DNA of 64,000 bases from VRUE01 sp963817905. Its GTDB lineage: Bacteria; Actinomycetota; Thermoleophilia; Solirubrobacterales; 70-9. The notes beneath the pieces were generated by a model. The model had not been told where the DNA came from. It worked only from the letters and a program-made list of their open reading frames with translations, and made no database searches. Location of the stretch: contig CAWFPS010000002.1 in NCBI GenBank assembly GCA_963817905.1, forward strand, positions 372,001 through 436,000, written 5' to 3'. Position numbers and translations under genes: made by a program. Numbering within the stretch: position 1 is the stretch's first letter; each line of letters begins with the position of its first letter. Below are positions 1 to 7,777 of this stretch, piece after piece.

Positions 1-436
1 CGATCAGCGCGTAGGCCTCGCGCAGCATCGCCACGTTGGTCAGTTTGTCGGCGGCGAAGATCGCCCGCGCGGCTGGGTCGGCCTGCGCTACCCGCTGCCG
101 GTGCTCGCGCTTGCGGTCCTCGAAGACCGGGATCGACGCGTCTTCGGTCATCGCCTCGACCAGGCCGCCGACCACCTCGCCGAAGCGCTCGCGGACGTCG
201 CCGGCGCTCACGTCGCTCTTCTCGACCACGTCGTGGAGCAGTGCCGCCGCAACGACCTCGTCACCCTGGCGGTCCCTGACCATCAGCTCGGCGACGGCGA
301 CCGGGTGGTCGATGAAAGGCCGCCCGTCGCTGCCGCGCCGCAGTTGACCGGCATGCGAACGCCGCGCCATCTCCAGCGCGTCCTTGACAAGCTCGGATCG
401 CTCGACTGCCGCGTCGATACCAGGGGTCGACGACAT
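1..436 (-). CDS. HD-domain phosphohydrolase, RelA/SpoT N-domain type (C-terminus beyond window)
   Basis: The gene runs off the left edge, so only about 145 N-terminal residues are visible. They carry the HD metal-phosphohydrolase pattern: His28 (RRSHAGQ), His44 (FIDHPVAV) and the HD pair 68-69 in LLHDVVEKSD, followed by the helix VRERFGEVVGGLVEAMTED. This spacing matches the ppGpp hydrolase domain of RelA/SpoT and small alarmone hydrolases, so removal of the 3'-pyrophosphate of (p)ppGpp is the likely but unproven role. The ATG at 436 has TACGCT 9 nt upstream, consistent with a leaderless mRNA. Whether a synthetase domain follows cannot be seen. Confidence 0.85.
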   Translation of the reverse strand, partial: MSSTPGIDAAVERSELVKDALEMARRSHAGQLRRGSDGRPFIDHPVAVAELMVRDRQGDEVVAAALLHDVVEKSDVSAGDVRERFGEVVGGLVEAMTEDASIPVFEDRKREHRQRVAQADPAARAIFAADKLTNVAMLREAYALI

Positions 437-445
437 CCGCGTGTG

Positions 446-451
446 AGCGTA
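446..451 (-). promoter_or_regulatory. -10 box of a probable leaderless promoter
   Basis: TACGCT ends 9 nt before the ATG at 436, matching the TANNNT-to-start spacing seen at many genes in this window. No clear -35 was recognised. Confidence 0.5.
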
Positions 452-495
452 GCGGGCGGAGGGAGGGGGTGAATTTCCCGCTCAGCCCGGGGTTC

Positions 496-1377
496 TCAAC
501 TTGCGCGAGCGGCGCTGGGCCTGCGCGCCGGCAGCTCGTACTCGGCCCGCTCGACTCCCAGCTCGATCGCGTCCGCGGCGCCGCCGCTTGCCAGCCAGCG
601 CTGGCGCGCTTCGGCGCCGAGCATGTCGAGGCGCTCGTCGGTGTGCATCGGGTCGTGATGGAAGAGCACTGTGCGCTGCGCGTCGGCCCGCCGGGCGAAG
701 GAGACCGCGTGGGAGAGGGAGGAGTGCCCCCAGCCGATGTGATCGGGGTACTCGGAGTCGGCGTACTGGCCGTCGTGGATCAACAGCGAGGCGTCGCGGG
801 CCAGCCCCAGGCCGGAGATCCAGTCCTCCTCGAGCGCGTCGAGGTCGGCGCCGAGGGCGGGCTCGTGGTCGGGGATGTAGGCGAGCGAGGAGTCTCCGTC
901 CTCGATCCGGTAGCCGAGGGTCGGCCCGCGGTGGGCGACCGAGGCGGCCTTGATCCGCGCCGGGCCGATCTCCCACTCGGCCTGCGGGCAGTGGCGGAAG
1001 GAGACGTCGCAGGGCAGCTCGCGCACCTCCACCGGCGAGAGCGGGGCCGAGATGTAGCGGGCGATGCGGTCGCGCAGCGAGGCCTCGGGTGAGGCCGGCC
1101 CCCAGATCACGATCTCGGCCTGCGGGCGGAAGGCGGGGGCGAAGAAGACGAGACCCTGGATGTGGTCGAGGTGCAGGTGGGTGAGCAGGATGTGCAGCCT
1201 GGTCGCCTCGTCGGGCAGGGAGAGGCCGAGGCTGCGGATGCCGGTGCCGGCGTCGAGCGCCAGGACCGAGCCGTCGGAGAGGGTGACGCCGACGCATGAG
1301 GTGTTGCCGCCGTAGCGGATCGTCTCCGGCCCCGGGGAGGGGATCGAGCCGCGCGTGCCCCAGAGCTTGACCTTCAT
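496..1377 (-). CDS. MBL-fold metallo-hydrolase
   Basis: The 293-residue protein opens with the typical VKLWGTRGSIPSPGP segment of a soluble metallo-beta-lactamase-fold subgroup. It has the zinc motif HLHLDH at 67-72, with further metal ligands expected in AYIPDHEP, LIHDGQYAD and FHHDP. The family cleaves phosphoester or related bonds with two metal ions; the substrate here is unknown. Its ATG lies one base after the TGA of the upstream PAS gene, so the two are almost certainly co-transcribed and translationally coupled. That suggests a sensory or signalling pairing, but this is inference. Confidence 0.88.
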   Translation of the reverse strand: MKVKLWGTRGSIPSPGPETIRYGGNTSCVGVTLSDGSVLALDAGTGIRSLGLSLPDEATRLHILLTHLHLDHIQGLVFFAPAFRPQAEIVIWGPASPEASLRDRIARYISAPLSPVEVRELPCDVSFRHCPQAEWEIGPARIKAASVAHRGPTLGYRIEDGDSSLAYIPDHEPALGADLDALEEDWISGLGLARDASLLIHDGQYADSEYPDHIGWGHSSLSHAVSFARRADAQRTVLFHHDPMHTDERLDMLGAEARQRWLASGGAADAIELGVERAEYELPARRPSAARAS

Positions 1378-1378
1378 C

Positions 1379-1798
1379 TCAGTGGCCGGTCCCGTTGCCG
1401 GCGCCCGCCGGCCAGAAGACGGCGATCGCTCCCTGTGAGCCGTGCGCGGTGAGGATCGGGAAGGCCGAGACCTCGACCTGGTGGCGGGTGCCGTCGGCGG
1501 AGCTGATCTCGAAGTCGGCGTGGGCGGGGCGGCCGTTGCGGACCGCGACCACCAGCGGCAGGTCGTCGTAGGGAATCGGCTCGCCGCCTTTGTCGAACGG
1601 GCCGAAGAGCGAGCCCCACTCCTCGGCGCCGACCGTGCCCAGTTCCTCGAAGCGCTTGCCGAGCAGCGCCCCGGCCGCCTCGTTGTAGAAGACGAGGACG
1701 CCGCCCTCGTCGACCAGGAAGGCCGGGGTCGAGAGCGCCGACATCAGGTTGCGAGCCAGGATCAGCTCGAGCGGCTTCTGCGTCGTCACAGATGACAC
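1379..1798 (-). CDS. PAS-domain protein
   Basis: A single PAS domain of about 139 residues and little else. After a short N-terminus comes PAFLVDEGGVLVFYNEAAGALLG, the usual PAS entry, and the end is EVSAFPILTAHGSQGAIAVFWPAG. The GTG at 1798 is chosen because homology-like sequence begins just after it; GTG 1789 is equally possible, and the longer open frame to 1900 looks non-coding. It has no output domain, so it probably senses a ligand or redox state and passes the signal to a partner. The closest candidate is the MBL protein encoded 1 nt downstream. Confidence 0.8.
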   Translation of the reverse strand: MSSVTTQKPLELILARNLMSALSTPAFLVDEGGVLVFYNEAAGALLGKRFEELGTVGAEEWGSLFGPFDKGGEPIPYDDLPLVVAVRNGRPAHADFEISSADGTRHQVEVSAFPILTAHGSQGAIAVFWPAGAGNGTGH

Positions 1799-1924
1799 TT
1801 TAGATAGTTGGGATTGACACAGCGGTAGGTCTGGAGAGCGCGGCGAGGGCCGCAGCGAGACGATTACCTTCGACCGTAGGCCACCCGGAGTACGTGACAT
1901 CGATCACTTAGATCCCACGGTCCG

Positions 1925-1977
1925 CCGAACTGCATCAACTTTTCCGCCTGCCGGGCGGAGAAGTTGATGCAGTTCGG
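1925..1977. repeat. Intergenic hairpin, family A copy 1
   Basis: Two 24-base arms (1925-1948 and 1954-1977) pair with a single mismatch around a 5-base loop. The arms read CCGAACTGCATCAACTT. A related hairpin lies at 16142-16188. It sits between the divergent PAS and PlsC genes, upstream of the PlsC promoter. The rest of the interval 1799-2014 shows nothing else except that promoter. Confidence 0.85.
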
Positions 1978-1998
1978 GTTGGGGTGGGGGGAATCCAT

Positions 1999-2004
1999 TA
2001 CCGT
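1999..2004 (+). promoter_or_regulatory. -10 box, probable leaderless promoter of the PlsC-like gene
   Basis: TACCGT lies 10 nt before ATG 2015 and selects that start over upstream in-frame codons, one of which falls inside the hairpin arm. Confidence 0.5.
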
Positions 2005-2014
2005 GGCGCACCTA

Positions 2015-2686
2015 ATGCAGGCCACTACCCCGCATCAGGACCCTCAAGCACCCGTGAAGGCGCAGCGCGAGCCGAGCCCGATGTACCGCACCGCGATGAC
2101 CGTCTGTCGGCCTGTGGCGGCCTGGGGGCGGTTGCGGGCGGAGGGTCTGGAGACATTGCCGGAGAGCGGCCCGGTCCTGGTTGTCGGCAATCACGACAGC
2201 CACTGGGATCCGGTAATGGTCGGCATCTCGGCGATCCGCCGGCGCCAGATCAAGGCTTTGGCCAAATCGGACCTCTGGAAGGTGCGCGGCCTGGCGCCGG
2301 TGCTCAACGGCATGGGGCAGATCCCGATCGAGCGCGAAGCGGGCGACGCCGGCGCCCTGGCGCGGGCGATCGAGGAACTGCGCCGCGGTTCCTGCATCGG
2401 CGTCTTCCCGGAAGGAACCCGTTCTCGGGGCAAGGTTCTGCGGGCGCGCAGCGGGGTCGGCCGCCTGGCGCTCGAGGTGCCCGAGGCCAAGCTCGTCTGC
2501 GTCGCGATCGAGGGCACCTCGGACCTCACCGGCTTCCCCCGCCGCCCGCGGCTGCGGATCCGCTTCTTCGAGCCGGCCGGCGGGCAGGCTCAACCCGGTG
2601 AGGGCGCGGGAGAGCTGGCGGTCCGGCTACTGGCCGAGATCCGCGCCCTGGTCCCACCGTCGATCTCTGCTCGCAAGCGCTCCTAG
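2015..2686 (+). CDS. 1-acyl-sn-glycerol-3-phosphate acyltransferase (PlsC family)
   Basis: At 223 residues it has both PlsC hallmarks: the HX4D catalytic motif in VVGNHDSHWDPVM and the substrate-binding FPEGTRSRG, with the intermediate block QIPIER. The family transfers an acyl group to the sn-2 hydroxyl of lysophosphatidate (or a related acceptor) at the inner membrane face. The start is set at ATG 2015 because of the -10 box at 1999; a longer frame from TTG 1964 would begin in a hairpin. It converges on the small DUF5679-like gene, with a shared imperfect inverted repeat covering both stop codons. Confidence 0.88.
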   Translation: MQATTPHQDPQAPVKAQREPSPMYRTAMTVCRPVAAWGRLRAEGLETLPESGPVLVVGNHDSHWDPVMVGISAIRRRQIKALAKSDLWKVRGLAPVLNGMGQIPIEREAGDAGALARAIEELRRGSCIGVFPEGTRSRGKVLRARSGVGRLALEVPEAKLVCVAIEGTSDLTGFPRRPRLRIRFFEPAGGQAQPGEGAGELAVRLLAEIRALVPPSISARKRS

Positions 2687-2792
2687 CCCAAACTCGCCTG
2701 GGCCTCATGCGGGCGTTCGCGCGTCCGTTGGGGCGCCAGGTGGCATTCGCTCGGCATACGAACGCCCCTGGGCGCAGTTCAGGCTGGGGCTA
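2683..2792. terminator. Imperfect inverted repeat between convergent genes
   Basis: TAGCCC/GGGCTA at the two ends and GGGCGTTCG/CGAACGCCC inside form a long imperfect stem. It begins at the PlsC stop codon and ends at the stop codon of the opposite gene. A bidirectional termination role is likely from position; there is no U-tract. Confidence 0.4.
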
Positions 2793-2936
2793 CTCGAGTT
2801 TGCCGATCTTGAAGATTTTCGTGCCGCAATCCGGGCAGGTGCCCTGGATCGCCGGGCGACCGTTCTTCATCGTCACCTGTTTGGCGTCTTTGATCTCGAC
2901 CTTCTTACGCTCCTTGACGCAGTAACCCTCGGGCAT
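2790..2936 (-). CDS. DUF5679-like zinc-ribbon mini-protein (48 aa)
   Basis: A 48-residue gene found by reading the interval directly. The protein begins MPEGYCVKERKKVEIKD, continues with VTMKNGRPAIQGTCPDCG and ends KIFKIGKLE. The central VTMKNGRPAIQGTCP block and CPDCGTK knuckle match the DUF5679 family. The first knuckle, normally YCVKCxxK, is altered to YCVKERKK, so only one CxxC pair and a lone Cys remain. AAAGGA lies about 9 nt upstream of the ATG, a proper ribosome site. Function is unknown; related proteins are small nucleic-acid or zinc-binding factors only by inference. Confidence 0.85.
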   Translation of the reverse strand: MPEGYCVKERKKVEIKDAKQVTMKNGRPAIQGTCPDCGTKIFKIGKLE

Positions 2937-3060
2937 GAAGCCGTCCTTTCACTGCCTGGTGGCAGGGCTCGCGCTGCACGCGAGATCGAATTGCGGCGAA
3001 TGTAACGCAGCGAGGGGACGGTGGCACGCACAATTGTGCGTATTGGCACAAGTGCCGTCC

Positions 3061-3462
3061 CTACTTTCCGGGTTGTTCCTGCGCTTTCTCGACCAGTTCT
3101 TCCAGCTGCTTCGATTTTTGCGAGGTTGAACCGGAGCCATTGCTCGTGCCTGACCCACTCGTCCCCTTGTCGCTGCCGCTTTCGTCCGCGCGCAGCGCGG
3201 CGACTTCGTCCCGCAGCGCCTGAAGTTCGGATTCGAGCTGGGTGACGTTGACGCTGCCGCCGCCTGCTTCGCCGCGGAGTTCGTCGCGCACCGCTTCCAC
3301 GTCGGCCTTGCTGACCGAGTTGTTCTGGGCGTCGATCGCCAGGTAGATCCCGGCCGCGGCGCCGCCGACTGCGATCGCGACGAGCACGAGGAAGACGCGG
3401 GTGCGCATCGTGAGCCGACGCTCCACCAGTCCGATCCATGCCCGTAGCCCGTCCAGCGACAT
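3061..3462 (-). CDS. Single-pass membrane protein with coiled coil, function unknown
   Basis: The protein (133 aa from ATG 3462) has a basic N-terminus, one membrane helix (VFLVLVAIAVGGAAAGIYLAI) and an outward heptad-like region (VNVTQLESELQALRDEVAALR). It ends in a Ser/Gly/Thr-rich tail with a short Glu/Lys helix. ATG 3462 is preferred over GTG 3468 because TAGGTT lies 7 nt upstream of it. It is transcribed divergently from the thiolase with only about 70 bp between them. I do not recognise a named family; a cell-envelope or scaffold role is only a guess from topology. Confidence 0.75.
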   Translation of the reverse strand: MSLDGLRAWIGLVERRLTMRTRVFLVLVAIAVGGAAAGIYLAIDAQNNSVSKADVEAVRDELRGEAGGGSVNVTQLESELQALRDEVAALRADESGSDKGTSGSGTSNGSGSTSQKSKQLEELVEKAQEQPGK

Positions 3463-3468
3463 CGCCAC

Positions 3469-3474
3469 AAACCT
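3469..3474 (-). promoter_or_regulatory. -10 box, probable leaderless promoter
   Basis: TAGGTT on the minus strand ends 7 nt before ATG 3462. The divergent thiolase has its own TACCCT at 3482-3487. Confidence 0.45.
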
Positions 3475-3530
3475 AATCGACTACCCTGCCGTCCGCACTT
3501 CCCGACCCCAGCCTGAAGGAGATGACCCGC

Positions 3531-4688
3531 ATGCCCGAGGCAGTAATCGTCGACACCATCCGCACGCCAATCGGCCGTGCCTTCAAGGGCTCGCTTGCCC
3601 AGCTGCGCCCGGAGGAGATGGGCGCCTTCGTGGTCGACCGGCTGCTCGAGCGCAACCCCGGCGTCGATCCCGCCTCGGTCGAAGACCTCTTTTGCGGCGT
3701 CGGCATGCCGCAGGGCCTGGAGGCGTTCAACATCGGCCGGATCGTCTCGCTGCTCTCCGAGAAGCTGCCCCAGGAGGTCAACGGGGTCACCGTCTCGCGC
3801 TACTGCTCCTCCAGCCTCGACGCGATCCGCCACGCCGGCAACGCGATCAAGGCAGGCGAGGGCGACGTCTACATCGCCGCCGGGGTCGAGTGGGTGAGCC
3901 GCTTCAACGAACGCACCGAGCCCGCCGGCGCCGACGATCGCAACCCCAACCTGATCGGCGAGGACGGCCAGCCAAACGCCTACATCGACATGGGCCTGAC
4001 CGCGGTCAACGTCGCCGAACGCTACGAGGTCAGCCGCGCCGACATGGACAAGATCGCGCAGCGCTCCCAAGAACTCGCGGTCCGCTCCCAGGAGGACGGC
4101 TTCTTCGACCGCGAAATCACCCCGGTCACCCTGCCCGACGGCACCGAGGTCGCCAAGGACGACGGCCCGCGCGCCTCCTCGACCCTGGAGAAGCTCTCCG
4201 CACTGCCGGAGGCCTTCGGCGGCGGCGGGGTCACGGCCGGCAACTCCTGCCCGCTCAACGACGGCGCCGCCGCGGTGTTGCTGATGAGCGACACCAAGGC
4301 CAAGGAGCTCGGCATCGCCCCACGCGCCCGCATCGTCACTGCCGCCACCCACGGCAACGAGCCCGAGTACATGGGCGTGGCCCCGATCGGCGCGATCAAG
4401 AAGGTCCTCGACCGCGCCGGGATGACGATCGACGACATCGGCACGGTCGAGCTCAACGAGGCCTTCGCCGCCCAGGTGATCCCGATCATGGACGAGTGCG
4501 ACATCCCGCTGGAGAAGCTCAACACCCACGGCGGCGCAATCGCCCTCGGCCATCCCTTCGGCATGACCGGCGCCCGCATGATGGGCACCCTGCTCAACGC
4601 GATGGAGACCGACGACCACCAGGTCGGCATCGAGACCATGTGCGTAGCCGGCGGCCAGGGCAAGGCGATGGTGGTTGAACGGGTCTGA
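3531..4688 (+). CDS. Thiolase (acetyl-CoA C-acyltransferase)
   Basis: The 385-residue protein has complete thiolase active-site motifs: nucleophile Cys92 in SRYCSSSLDAI, the His of GGAIALGHPFGMTGAR, and the second Cys in ETMCVAGGQG. NEAFAAQ precedes the His block. It cleaves 3-ketoacyl-CoA or condenses two acyl-CoAs in fatty-acid or side-chain beta-oxidation. AAGGAG (3516-3521) abuts the ATG at 3522 but sits 9 nt before ATG 3531, so 3531 is the start. Downstream lie an inverted repeat and crotonase, flavin oxygenase and thioesterase genes, a catabolic grouping. Confidence 0.93.
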   Translation: MPEAVIVDTIRTPIGRAFKGSLAQLRPEEMGAFVVDRLLERNPGVDPASVEDLFCGVGMPQGLEAFNIGRIVSLLSEKLPQEVNGVTVSRYCSSSLDAIRHAGNAIKAGEGDVYIAAGVEWVSRFNERTEPAGADDRNPNLIGEDGQPNAYIDMGLTAVNVAERYEVSRADMDKIAQRSQELAVRSQEDGFFDREITPVTLPDGTEVAKDDGPRASSTLEKLSALPEAFGGGGVTAGNSCPLNDGAAAVLLMSDTKAKELGIAPRARIVTAATHGNEPEYMGVAPIGAIKKVLDRAGMTIDDIGTVELNEAFAAQVIPIMDECDIPLEKLNTHGGAIALGHPFGMTGARMMGTLLNAMETDDHQVGIETMCVAGGQGKAMVVERV

Positions 4689-4801
4689 GAGCCTGGCCCG
4701 GTAGGGGTTCCGCTTAACTTTTTCGGTGAAGCGGAAGTCGCCTTCGAGGTCGGGGTTGACGAAAAAGCACAAGACGCTCCACCCCTACCGGGCCAGGCTC
4801 T
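4688..4801. repeat. Dispersed inverted repeat, family C copy 1
   Basis: Perfect 21-base arms (4688-4708 and 4781-4801) enclose about 72 nt. The inner flanks GGTTCCGCTTAACTTTTT and ACAAGACGCTCCACC are shared almost exactly with the copy at 7670-7777, while the centre differs. It begins on the thiolase stop codon and its last base is the first base of the next gene's -10 box. Confidence 0.9.
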
Positions 4802-4806
4802 AAGGT
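4801..4806 (+). promoter_or_regulatory. -10 box, probable leaderless promoter of crotonase gene
   Basis: TAAGGT lies 6 nt before GTG 4813; its first base overlaps the end of the family C inverted repeat. Confidence 0.5.
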
Positions 4807-4812
4807 CCATTC

Positions 4813-5718
4813 GTGGATACGCTGCTTTATGAGGCGGATGGTCGAGTTGCGCGGATAACGCTCAACCGGCCGGAGCGCGGCAACGGAATCACGCCGCGGA
4901 TGCCGGTTGAGCTGGCGGCCTGCGTGGAGCGGGCGAATCTCGATCCGGAGGTTCACGCCATCGCCCTGGCCGGCAACGGCACGGGGTTCTGCGGCGGTTA
5001 CGACCTGGTCGCCTCGGCCGAGGGGGAGATGAGCGAGCTGGGCGGGGTGGAGGCTCCGCCGGGCTCGCCGCTCGATCCGGCGGCGATCGGGGCCAACCAC
5101 ATGCCGGAGTCCAACTGGGACCCGGTCACCGACTTCCAGTTCATGTCGCGCAACGTGCGCGGCTTCATGAGCCTCTTCCACTCCGAGAAGCCGGTGCTCT
5201 GCAAGGTGCACGGCTACTGCGTCGCCGGCGGCACCGACATGGCGCTCTGCTCCGACCTGCTGGCGATCGCCGAGGACGCCAAGATCGGCTACCCGCCGGC
5301 CCGCGTCTGGGGCTCGCCGACGACGGCGATGTGGGCGGCGCGGGTGGGGCCGATGCGGGCCAAGCGGCTGCTCTTCACCGGTGACTCGCTGACCGGCGCC
5401 CAGGCCGAGGAGTGGGGCCTGGCGACCGAGGCGCCGCCTGCCGCCGAGCTCGACGAGCGCTTCGAGGCGCTGCTGGAGCGGGTCGCGCGGATGCCGATCA
5501 ACCAACTGGTGATGATGAAGCTGCTGGTCAACCAGAGCCTCTACGCCCAGGGCCTGCACCAGACCCAGCTGCTCGGCACCTTCTTCGACGGCATCGCCCG
5601 CCACACCGCCGAGGGCCACGGCTTCGTCCGCCGCGCCGCCGAGGGCGGTTTCAAAGAGGCCGTGCGCGAGCGCGACGAGCCCTACGGCGACTTCGGCATG
5701 GAAGGTTTCGGCGTATGA
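4813..5718 (+). CDS. Enoyl-CoA hydratase/isomerase (crotonase) family protein
   Basis: The 301-residue protein has the crotonase fold. ITLNRPERGNGITPRM is at the N-terminus, oxyanion-hole segments are AGNGTGFCGGYDL and HGYCVAGGTDMALCSDLL, and DAKIGYPPARVWG is where catalytic acids often lie. A large insertion (about residues 70-110) precedes the second block, as in crotonases handling bulky acyl-CoAs. Its stop overlaps the ATG of the flavin monooxygenase (ATGA), so the two are one operon. The exact reaction (hydration, isomerisation or ring cleavage) cannot be told from motifs. Confidence 0.88.
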   Translation: MDTLLYEADGRVARITLNRPERGNGITPRMPVELAACVERANLDPEVHAIALAGNGTGFCGGYDLVASAEGEMSELGGVEAPPGSPLDPAAIGANHMPESNWDPVTDFQFMSRNVRGFMSLFHSEKPVLCKVHGYCVAGGTDMALCSDLLAIAEDAKIGYPPARVWGSPTTAMWAARVGPMRAKRLLFTGDSLTGAQAEEWGLATEAPPAAELDERFEALLERVARMPINQLVMMKLLVNQSLYAQGLHQTQLLGTFFDGIARHTAEGHGFVRRAAEGGFKEAVRERDEPYGDFGMEGFGV

Positions 5719-7202
5719 GCACCGGGCGGCGCTCGGTCGCGATTGTCGGCGGCGGCTTCGGCGGCGTCGGCGCCGCGGCGATGCTGAAGCGCGAGGGCTA
5801 CGAGAACGTCACCGTCTTCGAGAAGGGCGAGCGGGTCGGCGGCGTCTGGCAGCACAACACCTACCCCGGCGCCGCCTGCGACATCCCGTCCCACCTCTAC
5901 GAGTACTCCTTCGCGCCCAACCGCTGGTCGCGCCGCTACGCGCCACAGGTCGAGATCCGGGCCTACGTGGAAGGGGTCGCGCGACGCTTCGGGGTGCTCG
6001 ACAAGGTCCGCACGGGGACCGAGGTGAAGGGCGCCCGCTGGGACGAGGAGCGCGGACGGTGGCTGCTGGACACAAGCGCCGGCCCGCACGAGGCCGATGT
6101 CCTGCTGACCGCCTGCGGGCAGCTCTCGGTGCCGCAAGTGCCGCCGATCCCCGGCCTCGAGGGCTTCGAGGGCCCCGCCTTCCACACCGCCGAGTGGCGC
6201 CACGACCTCGACCTCGCCGGCAAGCGCGTCGCCGTCGTCGGCAGCGGCTGCAGCGCGATCCAGGTGGTACCGGCGATCCAGCCCGAAGTCGCCCAGCTCG
6301 ACGTCTACCAGCGCTCGCCCGGCTGGACGTTGCCGAAGATGGACTTCGAGTATTCGCCGCGAGCCCAGGCCATCTTCAAGCGCTTCCCCGCCCTGCGGCG
6401 CCTCGACCGCGCATCGATCTTCGCCTTCCAGGAGTTTGCCGCCGCCGCCCTGACCCACAAGCGCTGGCTGCTGCCGGCCCTCCGCGCCGTCGGCCGCCGC
6501 CAGATCGACTCGGCGATCGCCGACCCGGAGCTGCGCCGCAAGGTGACCCCGTCCGACGAGTTCGGCTGCAAGCGGATCATGCTCACCGACGAGTGGTATC
6601 CGACCCTCACCGAGCCCAACGTGGAGCTGGTCGCGGAGCGGATCGAGGCGATCGCCCCGGACGGTATCCGCGACGCGACCGGCACCGAGCGCCCCGCCGA
6701 CGCGATCGTCCTCGCCACCGGCTTTGCCAGCCACGACTTCGTCGCGCCGATGGAGATCGCCGGCCGCGGCGGTCGCACCCTGGCCGAGGAGTGGGGCGAG
6801 GTGGCCCGCGCTTACCTCGGCCTCACCGTGCCCGGCTTCCCCAACATGTTCCTGCTCTACGGGCCCAACACCAACGGCGGCAGCGGCTCGGTGGTCAACA
6901 CGCTTGAGTGCGGGACCGGCCACGTGCTCGCCGCCCTGCGGGAGATGGACGCTGCCGATGCGGCGCGGATCGAGGTCAAGAGCGACGCGGCGGCGGCCTT
7001 CGACGCCGAACTGCGCGCCGCCCTCGCCAAGACCGTCTGGCACAGTGGCTGCAGCAACTGGTACGTCGACGAGAACGGCAACGACCCGAGCAACTGGCCC
7101 TGGGTCTGGAGCACCTACCGGCGCCGCACCGAGCACCTCGTTCCGGGCGCCTACGAGCTGAGCAGCGCCGACGCACCGGTCGCATCGGGCGCGCTCGGAT
7201 AG
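5715..7202 (+). CDS. Baeyer-Villiger-type flavin-containing monooxygenase
   Basis: The 495-residue protein starts at the ATG overlapping the crotonase stop. It has the FAD motif VAIVGGGFGGVGAAAML, GGVWQHNTYPGAACDIPSH, the fingerprint-like FEGPAFHTAEWRH (FxGxxxHxxxW) and the NADPH motif VAVVGSGCSAIQ. LYGPNTNGGSGSVV is near the end. Class B flavoprotein monooxygenases insert one oxygen atom into ketones or oxidise heteroatoms. Together with thiolase, crotonase and thioesterase genes this suggests degradation of a cyclic ketone or terpenoid/steroid-like substrate; that pathway is inferred. Confidence 0.9.
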   Translation: MSTGRRSVAIVGGGFGGVGAAAMLKREGYENVTVFEKGERVGGVWQHNTYPGAACDIPSHLYEYSFAPNRWSRRYAPQVEIRAYVEGVARRFGVLDKVRTGTEVKGARWDEERGRWLLDTSAGPHEADVLLTACGQLSVPQVPPIPGLEGFEGPAFHTAEWRHDLDLAGKRVAVVGSGCSAIQVVPAIQPEVAQLDVYQRSPGWTLPKMDFEYSPRAQAIFKRFPALRRLDRASIFAFQEFAAAALTHKRWLLPALRAVGRRQIDSAIADPELRRKVTPSDEFGCKRIMLTDEWYPTLTEPNVELVAERIEAIAPDGIRDATGTERPADAIVLATGFASHDFVAPMEIAGRGGRTLAEEWGEVARAYLGLTVPGFPNMFLLYGPNTNGGSGSVVNTLECGTGHVLAALREMDAADAARIEVKSDAAAAFDAELRAALAKTVWHSGCSNWYVDENGNDPSNWPWVWSTYRRRTEHLVPGAYELSSADAPVASGALG

Positions 7203-7205
7203 GGT
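7200..7205 (+). promoter_or_regulatory. -10-like box before thioesterase gene
   Basis: TAGGGT overlaps the monooxygenase TAG stop and lies 10 nt before ATG 7216, so the thioesterase may also have its own leaderless transcript. Confidence 0.4.
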
Positions 7206-7215
7206 GCCCGCCGCG

Positions 7216-7668
7216 ATGAGCGAGGCTCCACATCACCCCGGCAGCCTGATCACTCCGGAGTCGGTCCGCAACTTCCTGCCCGGCAGCTTCCCCGGCGACC
7301 TGGGGATCGAGCCCCTGGCGATCGAGGACTCGCACTCCCGCGGAAGGATCGTCGTCGACAAGCGCCACCTCCACCCCGGCGGCTTCGTCCACGGCGGGGT
7401 CTGGACCGCGCTCGGCGATACCGTCGCCGCCTGGGCCACCTTCCGCGTCATCCCGCCCGGCCACAACTTCACCACGATCGAGCTGAAGCTGAACGTCTTC
7501 TCGGCCGGCTTGCTGGACGACGAGATCCTCGCCACCGCCGAGCCGCTCCACGTCGGTAAGAGCACTGTCGTGATCGAGGTGCGAATGGAGCGCTTGCGTA
7601 AGGGCTCCGAGCCAAAGCTAGCCGCCAATCTAATAGTGAGCCAGTTCGTCCTGGCTCCACAGGCGTAG
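7216..7668 (+). CDS. PaaI-type hotdog-fold thioesterase
   Basis: The 150-residue protein has the hotdog signature HPGGFVHGGVWTALGDTVAAW followed by FTTIELKLNVF, as in PaaI/YbgC-like acyl-CoA thioesterases. It hydrolyses acyl- or aryl-acyl-CoA to free acid and CoA. ATG 7216 is favoured over GTG 7204 by the TAGGGT box and by alignment to the usual N-terminus. It lies 13 nt after the monooxygenase and ends 1 nt before a family C inverted repeat, so it closes the operon. Confidence 0.85.
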   Translation: MSEAPHHPGSLITPESVRNFLPGSFPGDLGIEPLAIEDSHSRGRIVVDKRHLHPGGFVHGGVWTALGDTVAAWATFRVIPPGHNFTTIELKLNVFSAGLLDDEILATAEPLHVGKSTVVIEVRMERLRKGSEPKLAANLIVSQFVLAPQA

Positions 7669-7669
7669 A

Positions 7670-7777
7670 ACCCGTCCCGGTAGGGGTTCCGCTTAACTTT
7701 TTGGCGGGTCGAAGGCGGCCTTTCGAGAACCGCGTTGACCAAAAAGTACAAGACGCTCCACCCCTACCGGGACGGGT
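7670..7777. repeat. Dispersed inverted repeat, family C copy 2
   Basis: Perfect 18-base arms (7670-7687 and 7760-7777) enclose about 72 nt. The inner flanks GGTTCCGCTTAACTTTTT and ACAAGACGCTCCACC are shared with the copy at 4688-4801. It separates two convergent genes, and the right arm encodes the last residues of the P-type ATPase. Confidence 0.9.

Noticed and set aside
2949..4772. Long open frame on the minus strand under the thiolase
   Set aside because: It is antisense to a clear thiolase with full active-site motifs; its translation is compositional noise typical of high-GC DNA.
4700..7760. Similar minus-strand peptides (ending KVKRNPYR) encoded by both family C repeats, as a hidden small gene
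   Set aside because: The match follows from the shared DNA blocks; frames are open only locally and there is no start, ribosome site or conserved centre.
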